Below are positions 16,074 through 28,620 of a stretch of 64,000 bases of DNA, in pieces. Made by a program: the position numbers and the translations under genes. Origin of the DNA: Amphiduros pacificus (taxonomy: Eukaryota > Annelida > Polychaeta > Phyllodocida > Hesionidae). The stretch's first letter is position 1. Every line of letters begins with the position of its first letter. Location of the stretch: assembly GCA_949316495.1 (NCBI GenBank), contig OX439004.1, forward strand, positions 39,562,561-39,626,560, in the 5' to 3' direction. The notes below the pieces were generated by a model that was not told the origin of the DNA, did not search any database, and was given only the letters and a program-made list of their open reading frames with translations.

Positions 16074-16388
16074 GGTAGTTCAAAGTTAGTATTGTCAAGG
16101 GATGAGTGTAATTCAAAGTTTGTACTGCCATAGAGATGAGCATAATTCAAAGTTGGTATTGTCAAAGGGATGAGCATGATTTAAAGTTGGTATTGTCAAA
16201 GGGATGAGCATAATTCAAAGTTGGTATTGTCAAAGGGATGAGCATAATTTAAAGTTGGTATTGTCAAAGGGATGAGGGTAATTTAAAGTTGGTATTGTCA
16301 AAGGGATGAGGGTAATTTAAAGTTGGTATTGTCAAAGGGATGAGGGTAATTTAAAGTTGGTATTGTCAAAGGGATGAGGGTAATTCAT
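16074..16388. repeat. 34-bp satellite, about nine copies
   Basis: Tandem units of the form AAAGTTGGTATTGTCAAAGG GATGAG plus CATAATTC or GGTAATTT. The 3' copies are nearly identical and the first two are degenerate, as in an array that grows from one side. It begins 40 bp after the TTAA element. Confidence 0.95.
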
Positions 16389-16389
16389 A

Positions 16390-17085
16390 CATATCTATCC
16401 TTGACAGGATTGCTCGTATCCTGTAAACCTTACCTATAGTACTCACTGTTTGATGGACCAGTAGGTGTACAAAAATCGTACGTCATTCAGTTAAAATCTG
16501 GTTACTTTATTACATCTTATCACTATTCTATCGGAGAAAAGGGGCCATATTTCCCCTCAAATTAATGGGAAAATGCATAATATAGAATAAGCCGTGCCAA
16601 AAATCCTGATATTGGCATGCACTTGGGAAGCTAAAATTCCTTTAAAAATGCAGAATGTCACAGGAAAGGGATACTCTCTATATTTCTTTCTATTTGATAA
16701 CATGTCAGAGTCTCTAAAACTGTATACATGAATTCATATTATGAGAAAAAAAAAAAAATATCAAATATTTTAAGTTGATTACCCCAACAAGGCCAAAACA
16801 TTAAAATCTATACCAAATATTTCTAAAACTCAAAATAACTTATATTTTCATATATCATTGCAAATGAGAACATTCACGAGATGCCTATTGAAAGTAGGTG
16901 GAAAATAACGTCCCACATTATTAATTGATGATTTAAGCTAAATTCGATAAAGGGGTTTGTTGGAACTTAAAGAATGAAAACTTTTGAAAACTTTTGACCT
17001 TTTTACTGTCCTGTATACATTTCTGCCTGTATCATTTGCTACAAATATTGATAAAATATGAGAAAACAGGGGAAGTTGAAGAAAT
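16390..17085. other. AT-rich spacer, no gene
   Basis: No coding signal or repeat recognised. It lies just 3' of collagen-like gene A, whose minus-strand poly(A) signal AATAAA is at 17095-17090. Confidence 0.5.
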
Positions 17086-17200
17086 ACATTTTATTTGGTA
17101 TCACTGTCAGTTACACAAAATACATGAACATTTCAAGTTAAACATAAAGTACGTCAGTAACAGTTCGATATATTATAATTGAAACCTTTCTTTTGCTGAC

Positions 17201-20200
17201 TCATATTTTTTGTGTCCCAGTAAAGCCTACATTGGAGTACTCGTTAACATTTCCTTCTCCTGTGAGTCTCAGCATTTGTTTTTGGAGCATTTCTACCTGG
17301 TTGGTAAGATGTTGGTTCTGTTGCTCAAGAAGTATTACCTTTGTGAACCGACGGAATGTTAAAAATACCAGGACGAAGAAAAGGCACATCACTACTATGG
17401 AGATTGCTAATGCAAGAACTGAAATTGAAAAGAGAATTCAAATAATAATGAAATCATTTACATTTTATACCATATTGGCAATATTCTTTTGAAGATGCTT
17501 GGCAAATTTGATCAAATGAATGCAGCAATTGTGACATGGAGAGATTTATGTTGTATGTTTTAAGCACAAGAGACCGGCTATGAGAAAGGTAATGCTTGCT
17601 TTATTGAGGGACCTGTTACAGACAGCATATAGATGCTTGACTGATTAAGATCTTCTTGAAACATGACACCTGTTGGGTAGCAAATAAAGAATGCATCACT
17701 TACCAGCTAGAGTTTTTCCACTGTTGTCTTTATCCTCACGTTCACCTTGCCCTGTTAATGGGTTTGCACTCATCCATCTATCTAAATCCACTTGCCCTGG
17801 AGGACCAGCCGGTCCCACAGGGCCAGTAGGTCCAATGGGACCAGGAATTCCTCGTTGCCCATTTGGTCCTGTTGAGCCAGTAGCACCACCTTATGGGCAA
17901 ACAAAACTCGTCATTAGATTAGATTTGTGAACGATGGTTTCTATAATGCCTTCTGTTAAATATACCCATACGCACCAAGCTACAGTATTTAACTGGGCAT
18001 TACACAAGGTTACTAGGTTATACAAGATATTTCTGAAGAATATTGAATAAAAATGAATGACCAATTAATTCACTGGTCAAACAAGCTTGTAAGTATATGG
18101 CTCTTGTAACTATATAGATATGACGCTAATTTTAGCCATTGTGGACATCTGTTATAATCAGTTGATTCATTTTGTGTGAAATTATTAAAGCCACAATACT
18201 TATTAATAGGTTTAGAATACTGATTATTTTGAATCAGGTGTTGGTACAAATCCAAAATGAAAATGTAAAGATTTTGATATCAGGCAAAACTACAGCAACT
18301 AAAGGATATGAAGGTTATATTGGGAGAAATATCACTCAGCACCCTGGTAGGAGATTCCATTCTTTTTCACACAGGGCTGGGTTTTTTTTGTTTTGTTTGG
18401 GGTTTTACGTCACTTTCAACATCATTTTAGTCTCTTCGTGGTGAGACCTACTTGTTGCAGATATAGTGTAGAAGATATAGAAGTCACAGATTTACAAGGA
18501 CAACTGATTAGCCCGGGGATCGAACCCACAACCTTCTTTGAATCACCACAGAGGAACTGGTGCTAATAAGCTGGAGATCTAGCCAACTGCGCCACGGCCC
18601 GTGGGCTTTCACACAGGACTTTTGGCTCTAAGAAATTTGGGAGCCTCCGGGTCAATAAGGACAAAGCTTTTATTTTAATTATACTGACCCAAATTCAAGT
18701 GACTATTTTCATGTTTACCTTGCTTTTTCAGGTCAGTCACCAAAAAACCTTAATCTCAACATCTGTGAAACTTGCTTGGAATCATTTGCACGTTTTATGT
18801 GAGTCTTAAAGTTGTTTAAGATCCATTTAGAGATGAGCTGGTCAAATGTGTACTGTGACCCGAGGCCACAGGGTGCCATGGGGGCCCCAGGCTGCATGCC
18901 CCGGTCACGCCATGTCTGCCCCTATGCTTAACGTGTCTGGGCTCCATAGGGGGGTATCCCGGCAGGCTCAGTACTGGCTTCTTAAGGAAGTCCGCTGGAA
19001 GGCCTGCCATTGCTAGTTTTTCCGGAGTTAATTGTTGTGTTAATTAATTATTATGTCTTGTATAAGCAAGTTTAATGCTCCACTTGATAAGTCATCATAT
19101 GTCAAAGTCAATGTATTGAAGTTACCAATGTTATCAAGTTATCGATGTTATCAAGTGTGACCGATGTTATCAAGTGTCGTTTGATGATACCGAGTGTTGG
19201 GTCATTAGAGGTTAAGATATGGATTGTATGTGTGCTAGTTCATAAGTGCTTTATGCAATAAAGCTTATCTCCAATATTAATATACATCAGTTGTATGCGT
19301 TATCTTTAACTGTACAAAAACATTAAATGTTGATTTATTACACGCAAATACATAATTAATATTTGTGTATGTATGGTTGTCTATCACCGATATCCTATCA
19401 CCGATATCCTGCATGTCGCACAGAGCCTAGGATTCCAGCACTATTACCTAGTAATACAGGTGGTGCCCAGGAAGCATATAGGTCTGTTTGATTTTGATAT
19501 CACTTTGCTTTTAATATCTAAATGACCATGTTTTACAATAGTTTGTCACTATTTCATCATGTTTTACACCTTTAGAGAAATGCGCATTCATTTATGTAGA
19601 TATTTAGTGATATTCAGATGTACAGTCCATACTGCAAAACTAATATTAGAATTAATAATTAATCTGAATTGTTTGAAATATATGAGAATAGATGTTTATG
19701 AAAAACATTCTCTGGGTTATTACCCAGTGAGGTACATGATTATTGGGCCATGGGCAGCAGTCTGAACCCACATGTCCCGAGGGTGATCGGGCATGGGCCC
19801 TGAGCAGCCCATCTAATGTAAATCTCTTACTCCTTGAGTAAGAGATTTGTCTAAACTGGCCCTATCAGAAGTGGTTTGAAACTTTAACCATATAGATCCA
19901 GGCCTAGCCCTAGTTCAAGTGAGATGACTATTCCAATCTGGAGATCGGGTCCTGCACCTAACATGAATGACCTGACTGAAAACATAGGCCTGTCCCCAGC
20001 TCAAATGACTTGACTTCACTAACCTTGATGTTCAGGTCTGCCCCCGATCCAGGCCTGCCTCCAGTTCAGGTGACTTGTATTTACTGAACTGGAGATCTAG
20101 GCCTGTCCTTAGTTCAATAACTTGACTTTACTGACCTGGTGATCCAGGCCTGCCACTAGCCCCAGTGGATCCTGTTGCACCTGTGTTTCCGTTGGATGGA

Positions 20201-20840
20201 CCTGGCGCTCCGGTACGTCCTGGTGATCCGCTTGGCCCTGCAGGTCCACTTGGTCCACTTGGGCCTGGAAATCCCCTTACTCCAGTAGCCCCAATTTTGC
20301 CGTCCCTTCCACTGGGCCCTTGTGCACCGGTAGAGCCAGTTGCGCCTGTATTACCTGATATAAAATAAGAGTTATATATTAATAAGCTTTACATAGAGAA
20401 TAAATACGGCAGTCACTTCACGCATTTGAAATGGTTAACACAAAGATAAGACATGATACAGTGACAAGATGTCTTTCTATCAAGTTGGTGGTCGAGGTTC
20501 AAATTTCTGTTGGTCCTGGCCACACTGCGCAATTTATGATAATTGATATTCGATTGCTCTTTGGAAAGCGTCGGTTGCTGTGTCCTGGTGGCTGGCTTCT
20601 GTTTAGCTTGATAAAATTTGAATTGCAAAAACCGCCACCATCGAAGTCCCAGAAGTTAAAAACATGAAGATCATCATCTTAAATCAGGGATTTGTTTTCT
20701 TTCATCTTTGATTATATTCAGGTGAGGAATAATCATTTGTAAAACTTAAGACCAAATTACTTACCCGCTTGCATTGATGAAGGAATGTTCACAAGGATAA
20801 TTGCCAACACCGCTACAAACAGATACATGATGATATTCAT
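17201..20840 (-). CDS. Collagen-like single-pass membrane protein, gene A
   Basis: Four minus-strand exons: 20840-20765, 20354-20136, 17889-17704, 17418-17201, all joined by phase-1 introns; 232 residues. Residues 1-23 are a signal peptide ([17 protein letters not shown]). A Gly-X-Y domain runs over two exons, about residues 26-130, with the break [11 protein letters not shown] polar linker without Cys follows. The transmembrane helix is about residues 161-180 ([20 protein letters not shown]), then FRRFTK as a basic stop-transfer patch. A heptad-rich cytosolic segment follows ([20 protein letters not shown]), then the tail [10 protein letters not shown]. It is the only cluster member with two collagen exons. 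A TATA box is at 20939-20933. It stands head-to-head with gene B. Cellular role unknown; the membrane topology is inferred from the signal peptide and the charge bias. Confidence 0.85.
18378..18608 (-). mobile_element. tRNA-derived SINE
   Basis: On the minus strand, GGGCCGTGGCGCAGTTGG (Pol III A box) is followed about 55 bases later by GGTTGTGGGTTCGATCCC (B box). A body then ends in GTGACGTAAAACCCCAAAC and an A-rich tail near 18380. This is the standard layout of a tRNA-derived SINE. It is inserted in the long intron of gene A in the same orientation as the gene. Confidence 0.85.
18840..19300. other. GC-rich patch and short spacer inside gene A's intron
   Basis: Positions 18840-19010 are much richer in GC than the surroundings. 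An AATAAAG sits near 19257 on the plus strand. It may be the 3' end of an unidentified retroelement. I could not identify a protein or terminal repeats. Confidence 0.3.
19820..19848. repeat. Perfect 13-bp stem hairpin
   Basis: AAATCTCTTACTC, a 3-base loop CTT, then GAGTAAGAGATTT. It lies within the long intron of gene A. Confidence 0.9.
19870..20175 (-). repeat. Degenerate repeat grown from an exon end and its splice donor
   Basis: Gene A's first collagen exon ends GGCAGGCCTGGATCACCAG and continues as the donor GTCAGTAAAGTCAAGT. Downstream in the intron the same series returns about four times in weakened form: GACAGGCCTAGATCTCCAG followed by TTCAGTAAATACAAGT, then GGCAGGCCTGGATCGGGGG, then GACAGGCCTATG, then GGCTAGGCCTGGATC. 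Unit length is about 60 bp. Confidence 0.7.
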
Positions 20841-20932
20841 CTTGAAGCTTGATATCCGCTCTTCAAATAACTCAAACTGAACTGCTTCTGCATGAAGTTT
20901 GTTTTGGTCTTATGTGTTGAACCGCCGGTCTA

Positions 20933-20939
20933 TTATATA
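20933..20939 (-). promoter_or_regulatory. TATA box of gene A
   Basis: TATATAA on the minus strand 93 bases before the start codon, followed by a GC-rich CCGGCGG. Spacing fits a transcription start near 20905. Confidence 0.55.
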
Positions 20940-21544
20940 CAGAAATATGTCATCAGCCGTGCCAAGAAATGACTCGTAACATGCAGAATTACGTGTAAAA
21001 TATTGTAGATGACTCAGTCAAAAGCAAGGGGGTTAGCGTTTGGTTTTTAAAAATGTATCATTTGAGTCACAGTTTGTGTGAGTTTTCATGGTCTAAATAA
21101 ATGTATATGCACTTGTATTAATCACATCTTGTTGTTCTGTGATGCGCATCGACAAGGGCACACAGAATTAGTCAGCATCCTTCTGAAGAGTGCTGCCACC
21201 TCCAGGACATTTTTACAATATCACTTAAATCCTTTTTCAAATACAGAACTAAAGAAGTGATCACACTTTATTTACAAGGACTGAACCTGGAGTATAATAA
21301 CTAGATTGCAAATTATACATTTGTCCTCGTATATCCTTTTCCAATAATATTCAATTATAAGTATTTTTGTGTGATTTATCTCTTGCTATATAGCATACAT
21401 ACATACACGCTAATTGGGTATCATTTAAAGACGAATGCATCATTGCATACTTAACACAACAAGTTTCAATTACACAACTTTAAACGTTAATTTCATGATT
21501 TAAGTCTTGATAGAATTCTTCTGCATAATATTTTAAAATACAAA

Positions 21545-21645
21545 TCAATCCTCTGTGCCAAGGTCTTGTAATAAGCATGTTTGATCCACTGTATAAGTGA
21601 TGAGAGATCCTGGGTTTAAACCCTAGACCAGACATTTAATGCGAT
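21545..21645 (+). mobile_element. Possible decayed tRNA-type SINE head
   Basis: GAGATCCTGGGTTTAAACCC at about 21602-21621 resembles a Pol III B box, with a weak A-box-like TGTGCCAAGG upstream. There is no clear tail. This is a low-confidence call. Confidence 0.25.
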
Positions 21646-22309
21646 TAAATTTATTCCTATCAATGCAAAAAAATCAGTACTCTGTTACAATAAGATTTTG
21701 AGTTAATTTGAACTTTTGTATTTTTGTTTATTTTGGTCATTTTTTTATTTCCGATATTTAATGACACACCTCTCCCGTATGTCCTTACTATATGGTAATA
21801 TAATAACAACAACAATACCACTTAAGTGTCAAATTACTCTAGAAATTGCCTAATATGCTAAAGAGATTCAAGTAATATGGAATGATATGTTAGTTGTCAG
21901 GTGGGATGAGATCACCACGTCACCCTTCAGAAGACACACACAAAAACACACACAACTCCCAGGCTGTGAACCACGTGCACTTGTACACCACAAACATCTT
22001 ATGTGAAAATACATATAATTGAAAAGATGAATGTAGATTATGTCAATAATACTTTCATATATTTTTGTTTTTTTCTTTTTTCATAAACAAATATTTGCTG
22101 TTTACTTAGTGGGATCTGCTAAGATGTCCTCAGCTGTGAACTAAGATCACGATTTCTGTGAAAAGACTGTAAACCCCTTTCTCAGATAGTTTTAAGTGGA
22201 AAGAGGTACCCGATGGGTTAAGCCTTTTATATCGCATATTTACCAGATAGAGCAGGCCTTTTAAAACACTATACCCAGCTTTCTATCTCTGGAACATTGG
22301 GTGTGGGAG

Positions 22310-24417
22310 ATGGTCAGGAAAATGGCGTCTTCAGTACTTGTTTCGTCATTAGTTTTGGTGATATGTTTTGTGGCACCAAGTATACAAGACGTGGGTAAGG
22401 CTACTTACATTTTCAAAAACATTTCATTCTGCAACACTGCAGCCAAACGAAGTGGATACTTTGTGAATAATATATATAGGTTGTGGTAGATTTTGTTTAG
22501 CCACTGATAGAAACTATGAATGTTGTAGCTATCGAATGGTCATAATTACAGGTTTATATGGTGAAATTTTGTGAAATGATAATATATCATAGACAAGGAG
22601 GGCAATATACTGATGGCCATTTAAGGATAACCATTTTGGTGCAGAACAGCGCAATGTGGCTTTAGGCCGATAGCATCTACATATGACTTGGACATACCAT
22701 CAAAATTAGATGACCATAGGTAGAGGATATTATTAGAAAACCATTTATTGAAAACAACGGTTTGTACCCATAGATGGAGGGCAATTCTATATGTTTATAG
22801 GTAGAGGGCTATATAGTGTGCAACCAGATGCAGAGTAGCATTACATGTCCAAAGGCAGAGGGCAATAGTACAGAAATACAGAAATGCGTGAACTAGTCTA
22901 TTTTCTTGACAGATCCCTGTTACTCAACACCCTGTCTCAACGGAGCTCAATGCATCGCCATCGACAACAATGAAAACTTTTACTGTATCTGCACCCAAGG
23001 ATACTCAGGAGGTTACTGCCAGGAAGGCGGTCAAGAGGGATCTGGTGGACGTGGTGAGACTTGATAATTATATACATGAAGATATCAGCCTATGCATGTG
23101 TTAATAATGATAAAGAAATGCTTTGGATTTTGATTTCAGCTGGAGCAACAGGATCAACCGGTCCAAGGGGTCCAAGCGGCCCTGCTGGAGCACGTGGATT
23201 TCCAGGTCCTATGGGTCCACGTGGGGAAAGAGGTCAATCTGGATTCCCTGGAGGACCCGTCGGAGTTCACGGTCCTCCAGGGCCACCGGGCAACAGAGGT
23301 CCTCCAGGGAGTGGGCAGACGGGTGCCACAGGGGTGAGAGGTCCCCCTGGATTGCCAGGAAAGTACCCCGAAAACAACCAGATGTCTCCGCCGATGATGG
23401 ACATGCCACCTTGTCATACCCCGCTCGACAGTATGAAAGCCCTTTATTAACCAATTTCAGCTTTATAACCTTTCTTTAAAACATTTCATTATTGATGGAT
23501 CATAGAAAATACATTTGATTACTTTGTTTGCACACTGAATAAACACATCAGATACTATTCAATATCATGTAAATTAGAAAATTATTTTCAATCAGTAAAT
23601 ATATTATCTAAATAAATGAGTAAAAAAATGTAAAATGAGTCGAAAAGTTAGGAATCAATGTCAATGTAAATATACAGGAAGGGGTACTATTTACAATGAA
23701 TACTGCTTATTAGGGTGTGCTGTTTGTTTGCAGTTATTTCCCTGGTGGTGTCAATCATCGTGTGTCTCCTCTTCTTCCTCGCCATCATGATCATCTTTGT
23801 GCGCATGAGCAAGGTATGATTAACTATTTGCATATTATATATACACGTTGTCAATTGACTTATATATATATTATATACGTATATATTGGCAACGTGTTCC
23901 CCTCAAAGCGTTCGCCTTGATTCCCGGTGGCTTGAACAGACATTGTCTGGTATCAGCGTTATCATTTATTACTTGATGTTGTAATCTGTGTACACATTAT
24001 GTTGGAATACTGCTTCCCTAACCACATTCATAAAACGGTAAATACAAAACAGATCCATGTCCCAGCATATATTTCAAATATAAATATCAATAATAACTAT
24101 ATGTTAACCCTTTGTTAAAACGTAGATGTTGTGGGGATGGGTTGACCTTTAAATACCCATAATTATGGTAGATTCTAGCATTTATTTTGAAGATAGGCCT
24201 CAAAGTGAGATTCGGCACCCTAGAATTGTCTGAAGTTTCAACTTCCTCTATTTTACATTGTTGTATGATATAATTGCAGGTGATAGTAATTGAGCATCAC
24301 AATGCGACCATTGTTCGTCTTCAGTCTGAGATGGCTCAAATGGCAGTAGAGCTGGCTCAGCTCCGAGGCGCTACAACTGTCAATCTGCAACACAACAAAG
24401 CCATCTATACAAAATAA
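22310..24417 (+). CDS. EGF/collagen-like single-pass membrane protein, gene B
   Basis: Five exons: 22310-22394, 22913-23053, 23140-23430, 23734-23813, 24280-24417; phases 1,1,1,0; 244 residues. A signal peptide ([17 protein letters not shown]; a second Met is four codons in) is followed by one six-cysteine EGF module, [14 protein letters not shown] through CQEGG, on its own 1-1 exon. The collagen domain is about residues 76-150 with the break GSGQTGATG. The juxtamembrane motif is PPCHTPLD. The transmembrane helix is about residues 173-194 ([20 protein letters not shown]), then FVRMSK. The last exon is the cytosolic heptad segment ([18 protein letters not shown]), ending NKAIYTK. It is the only member with EGF. 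The intron after RMSK is shared only with gene E. AATAAA is at 24801-24806. EGF plus collagen suggests ligand or matrix binding; that is inference. Confidence 0.87.
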
Positions 24418-24809
24418 CAACTTGTAGCTTTCAAAGCTATTATGAAAGACATTTCCTGCCCTAAATTTATGTATTTTGCTAGCAAAATATTGAATATACA
24501 TACAGAATATTGTTAAAGAAGAAACTACTTTTGATTTGTATGAATACTTAACGTTTCTTAAAACAAAACTTAGAACAGAGTATTTTATTTGTGAAAAAGA
24601 AAACAAAATGTACAATTTTGAAACGTTTTCTTTTATTTATGACCAACTATAGGCCATTACATGTACCACAGATCCAAAATATCAGATTGGTTAGAAATGT
24701 ACTGGGGCTAAATATGTAAATCTATATTATGATATGTGATGTATGCTATTTTTGTATTATGTTTTGCACACTTGTAACATAGAGATAAGACATTTTTGGC
24801 AATAAACGT

Positions 24810-26950
24810 GATCTTAGGAAAAAAATAATAACCTGAAAAAAAAGACATTTCCCCTCATTTATTCTCAGTAATACCAACGATTTTATTATATTGATAACGC
24901 ATTTTTAAAAACAATTTTCGTACTTGTGTTATGTTTTCTGACTTAAAATGGGGGGTGGGGTTATCGTCTGCTGCTTTATGCCTGTCTTGGTGAATGTTTT
25001 GCTATGCCCTCCTTTCCTATGTCCCATGTGTAACTTGCGATTGCATGAGACCCATTGTTGACCGTACCTTTTCACGTCTGGTACTTTACTTTCTTTTTGA
25101 TTGCTAAATGAACAATATTTTGTCATGAAATTAGATTTTGCATTGGTAACGTGTAGATAATTAAATTATCTTGTCAGTATATCAACCATACATGCTCCCG
25201 AGACCAACCTTTCCATAGTCACCTTATATGAATTTTGATTTATATATCAAGGATAGCACTGATGTAACAATAAAAAGTTATTCTTCAATTTGAATGAACA
25301 TTTTGATTTTTGATCAAATGTTAATTTTTGAAAAATATTTCAATATTTCAATAAAATATTATCTTACAATAAAAATGTTGTCTTGAGATAAAACTGTTTT
25401 CTTTCAGTAAGACTGTTATTTTTTTATAATGTTTTTTTAGAATACCAGTATTGTATTGTTTTGCTTTTTCATATTAAGCGGATTAAAAGACCATAATTTC
25501 ATTGCACTCCTTAATTATTACCACTGTGCTCAAGAAAACTGCTAAGTCTTTATATCACTGGTTAGTGTAATATGGAATTAAGGGTGATTTTCAACCTACT
25601 TTAGACATCTCGATCTCATAGAATATAGAGCTTAGCTCAAACGATTGTACTTGACTTTGTTCTCAAACCAAATGCGAGAAAGTGTAACCAGCACAACGCT
25701 ATTCAAATTATTAATATTCAAGACTGGCTGGTCTCTCCATTCACGCCTTATTAAGAGTAGTTTTTTTCTTAAGGTAAAAACTGGTGGAGTCCGGGAGGAT
25801 GAGTTATACATTCTCATGTTGTAGGCATGTTAATATTAAAGCACTGTGTGTCCTTCCTATGGACCTCAATATTCTTATAAGGATAGGGCCTCTGTTAAAA
25901 GAATCAAAATGCGGATAAGATTAAGATCATTTATTATGACTGATGTTCATAATTCATAAGCGATGTCACATAAAACGATGTCGGATTACAAGATTTTAAG
26001 ATATTAAACAACAGAGTCCTCATTTCAGATGATATATATTATTACACAAAATATCTCGAGTCTTTCCTGTTTACAAAATGAGTGTTTTAATTACAAAGCA
26101 GATTTTCTAAATTCGAATATATAATCCTTTTCTAGTATCAGTTCACTTGCTAGCTGGCTTTATATGACAAAGCAAATTGTTTTTATTTAAAGCGGGTAAT
26201 GAATAGAGAGGTCTTGACAGAGGAATCCTGAAACATTGAAACACAAGCAAACATGAAATATGTTCAGTACATATGCATTTATATTCTCCATACATCAGCA
26301 GAAGGCAGAAGCCTGGGTGTTATTGCCTTCCTTGTGCATAGGTGATAATGGGTTCATAAAACTATAAGACATAGTGGACTGAAGCCTGGGGGGCAATGTC
26401 CAATCCTTAGCATTATTATCTTTGAGAAAACACTTAAAGAGTGTCCTGAGGGGTTCAGGTCTTTGGTATCCGGAAAATTGGTTTAATTGTACATCCCACC
26501 TACTAAACAAATAAATATTTCTATTAAATAAGTTTAAATAGTTCATTACAGTTGAATGTCTAAGATGAGTAACAAATATATAGATTGATGTAAGATCACT
26601 GATAAATAATAGCTGGTTTCCGCTTGCTTGCCATTCATCTGCACCAGATCATACCAGAGAGCACACGGTCAGCTTCATTGAGCTACCAATGTGACCAATT
26701 AATGAGACCAATGTGACCAATTAATGAGCTTGTAGAGCAAAATTCTTATATAAGCCTAATAAAAAACTATCATTTTATATTTATTTTTTTTAAAGTTAGG
26801 TAAATATTGTATCATTTGCAAAGACACTGCATTTTAAAATACTTCGATAATGAGTTCACATGTCGTTAACTTTATCTATAGAAATATACATTACAAAAGC
26901 CCATCTGTGCGGGAATGAAACAAGCTATTTAGACAATAACAGAGAATTTG
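24810..26950. other. Intergenic, no gene between B and C
   Basis: AT-rich convergent spacer. ACCAATGTGACCAATTAATG is repeated near 26688-26730. Gene C's AATAAA (minus strand) is near 26964-26959. No coding exon recognised. Confidence 0.5.
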
Positions 26951-27242
26951 AGAATTTTTTTATTAGATACTTTAACAAAAATATGACCATTCAATAAAAT
27001 TGTATTACCTTCTTTACAAATTTTAAACAAACATGTGTTAAATTTCAGTTCACGTCATAATTAAGTAAATTACGTTTGATTTTACTTTGCCTTGAATACT
27101 ATCTTTCGTGTTTACACAATATTAATAAAAACATTATTTCAATAAAAAAAAAGTATTTTTCTGCCATTTTTCAAATTCCAGGGATGTCTATATTTGTATT
27201 CATTCCTCGCCTGCCCAAATAACGAGAATGAGAGGTTATCAA

Positions 27243-28196
27243 TTAGTCAAATATTTTCTTGGTGCCGTTTTCAATGTAGGAATATCCCCCATCTTTAGAT
27301 CCGTCCTGGACAGACCCGCCCTTCAGCTCAGCGACTTGTTGTTGCATCAGATAAAACTGACTCTGCAGGTTACTAATGTCTGTAGTCTGCTTTTCTATCA
27401 AGACGATTCTGCCCATCTTCGTTAACAACACCAATATAGAGATGAAGAACAACACAAAGACGATGATAGCGATAACCAAAGAAATCACTGAAAATAAGAA
27501 AATATATATAAACACAATGAATTATTATCAGATATCATCAAACCTTTCCTGTTTAGAATATTGAATATAATAATTCGAATCTCAGTATGAAATAACATCA
27601 TATCTGTTGTGTTTCATTGACTCAACCCTTGTCTTACCGTCCAGTGGCACACAATCCGCCCTCATGGGCTTTGCCTGCTTGTCGTCAGAAGGCCTGGGGG
27701 CAGGTGGACCGGGAAGTCCGACTGGTCCGGGCATCCCAATGGGTCCGTCACCTTGTCCCGGGAAACCTCTCATTCCTGCAGGTCCGGGCGGCCCAGTGGA
27801 TCCGGTTCCACCTTGGAGGCTCCCTGTGCGTCCTCGTTCCCCGGACTCACCCGATGGCCCAGGTGGACCCGGCAAACCTGCGGGTCCAGGGAGTCCTTTT
27901 GGACCTCTGAGCCCTGTGGCTCCTGTCCGACCAGCGGTTATATCTTGCAAAATAAATTTTTAAAATCACACACACATACTATTTCCATTACTATATTCCC
28001 TATCACAAGTGCTTGATTTCAAATACAAAAATTACATGTTATTTATATTACGGTACCTTCATAAATTATACGAACTGCACTGAAATTGTCTATATTTTAA
28101 TTATTAATTGGCTTCCTCACCTTGATGCATAGAAGCCGGGATTAATACCAAGGCGACCACGACGGGAAGAAGTGTATTGGACATGCCCGCTGCCAT
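27243..28196 (-). CDS. Collagen-like single-pass membrane protein, gene C
   Basis: Three minus-strand exons: 28196-28121, 27943-27638, 27487-27243; phase-1 introns; 208 residues. Signal peptide [20 protein letters not shown]. The collagen domain is about residues 30-107, with imperfect triplets at [11 protein letters not shown] and GQGDGPIG. The linker ends RADCVPLD. The transmembrane helix is about residues 128-149 ([20 protein letters not shown]), then TKMGR. The cytosolic segment is [17 protein letters not shown], continuing [10 protein letters not shown]. The tail ends TKKIFD and includes SYIENG. It is closest to F and G in the membrane and coil parts. Its promoter faces gene D with only 424 bp between start codons. 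Confidence 0.87.
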
Positions 28197-28620
28197 CCTG
28201 ATGGTGCGCTCAACTCACCAACTTTAAACTTGCTTTAATGATGTCTTACTTTCACAACTTCTCAACTGCACTGATCCAAAATTCACTTTATTTGAACAAC
28301 CCTCAATGCTGTCTTGCGTATTTTAAAATTTCCATTCGGTACCGTAATATTTACCACAAACCAACAAGCTCAGCGCCGTACATGACTGAACATTCGAGAA
28401 GCAATGTCACACAGGTTATGTTTAACGCAGCAACATCTCATCACGATTTCTTTATATATATATATATTTCAAAATAGTGAAATCCCATTGTGTCCCTCTT
28501 TCTTTTCCTTTTTTTCTCTCTGTCTCTCAGTTTATGGTGTGTGTTGATAGCAGAGCTAGAGAGGAGAGAGGAGTGTCTCTCTGCCTGTGCCGTGCATTAG
28601 AGTCACATCAAACTGTGACC
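28197..28620. promoter_or_regulatory. Shared divergent promoter of genes C and D
   Basis: The two start codons are 424 bp apart, pointing outward. On the D side, TTTATATATATATATATTTC (28452-28471) can serve as a TATA element about 150 bases before D's ATG. On the C side no clear TATA is seen. Confidence 0.55.

Noticed and set aside
19030-19290. Possible solo LTR (TG...CA with AATAAAG near the end)
   Set aside because: No matching target duplication, no second copy in the window and no primer site or polypurine tract that I could defend.
27607-27963. Pro/Gly/Ser-rich frame antisense to gene C (and similar ones opposite A, D, F and G)
   Set aside because: Gly-X-Y coding DNA reads as Pro/Gly-rich on the other strand; splice sites and TM exons support only the listed strand.
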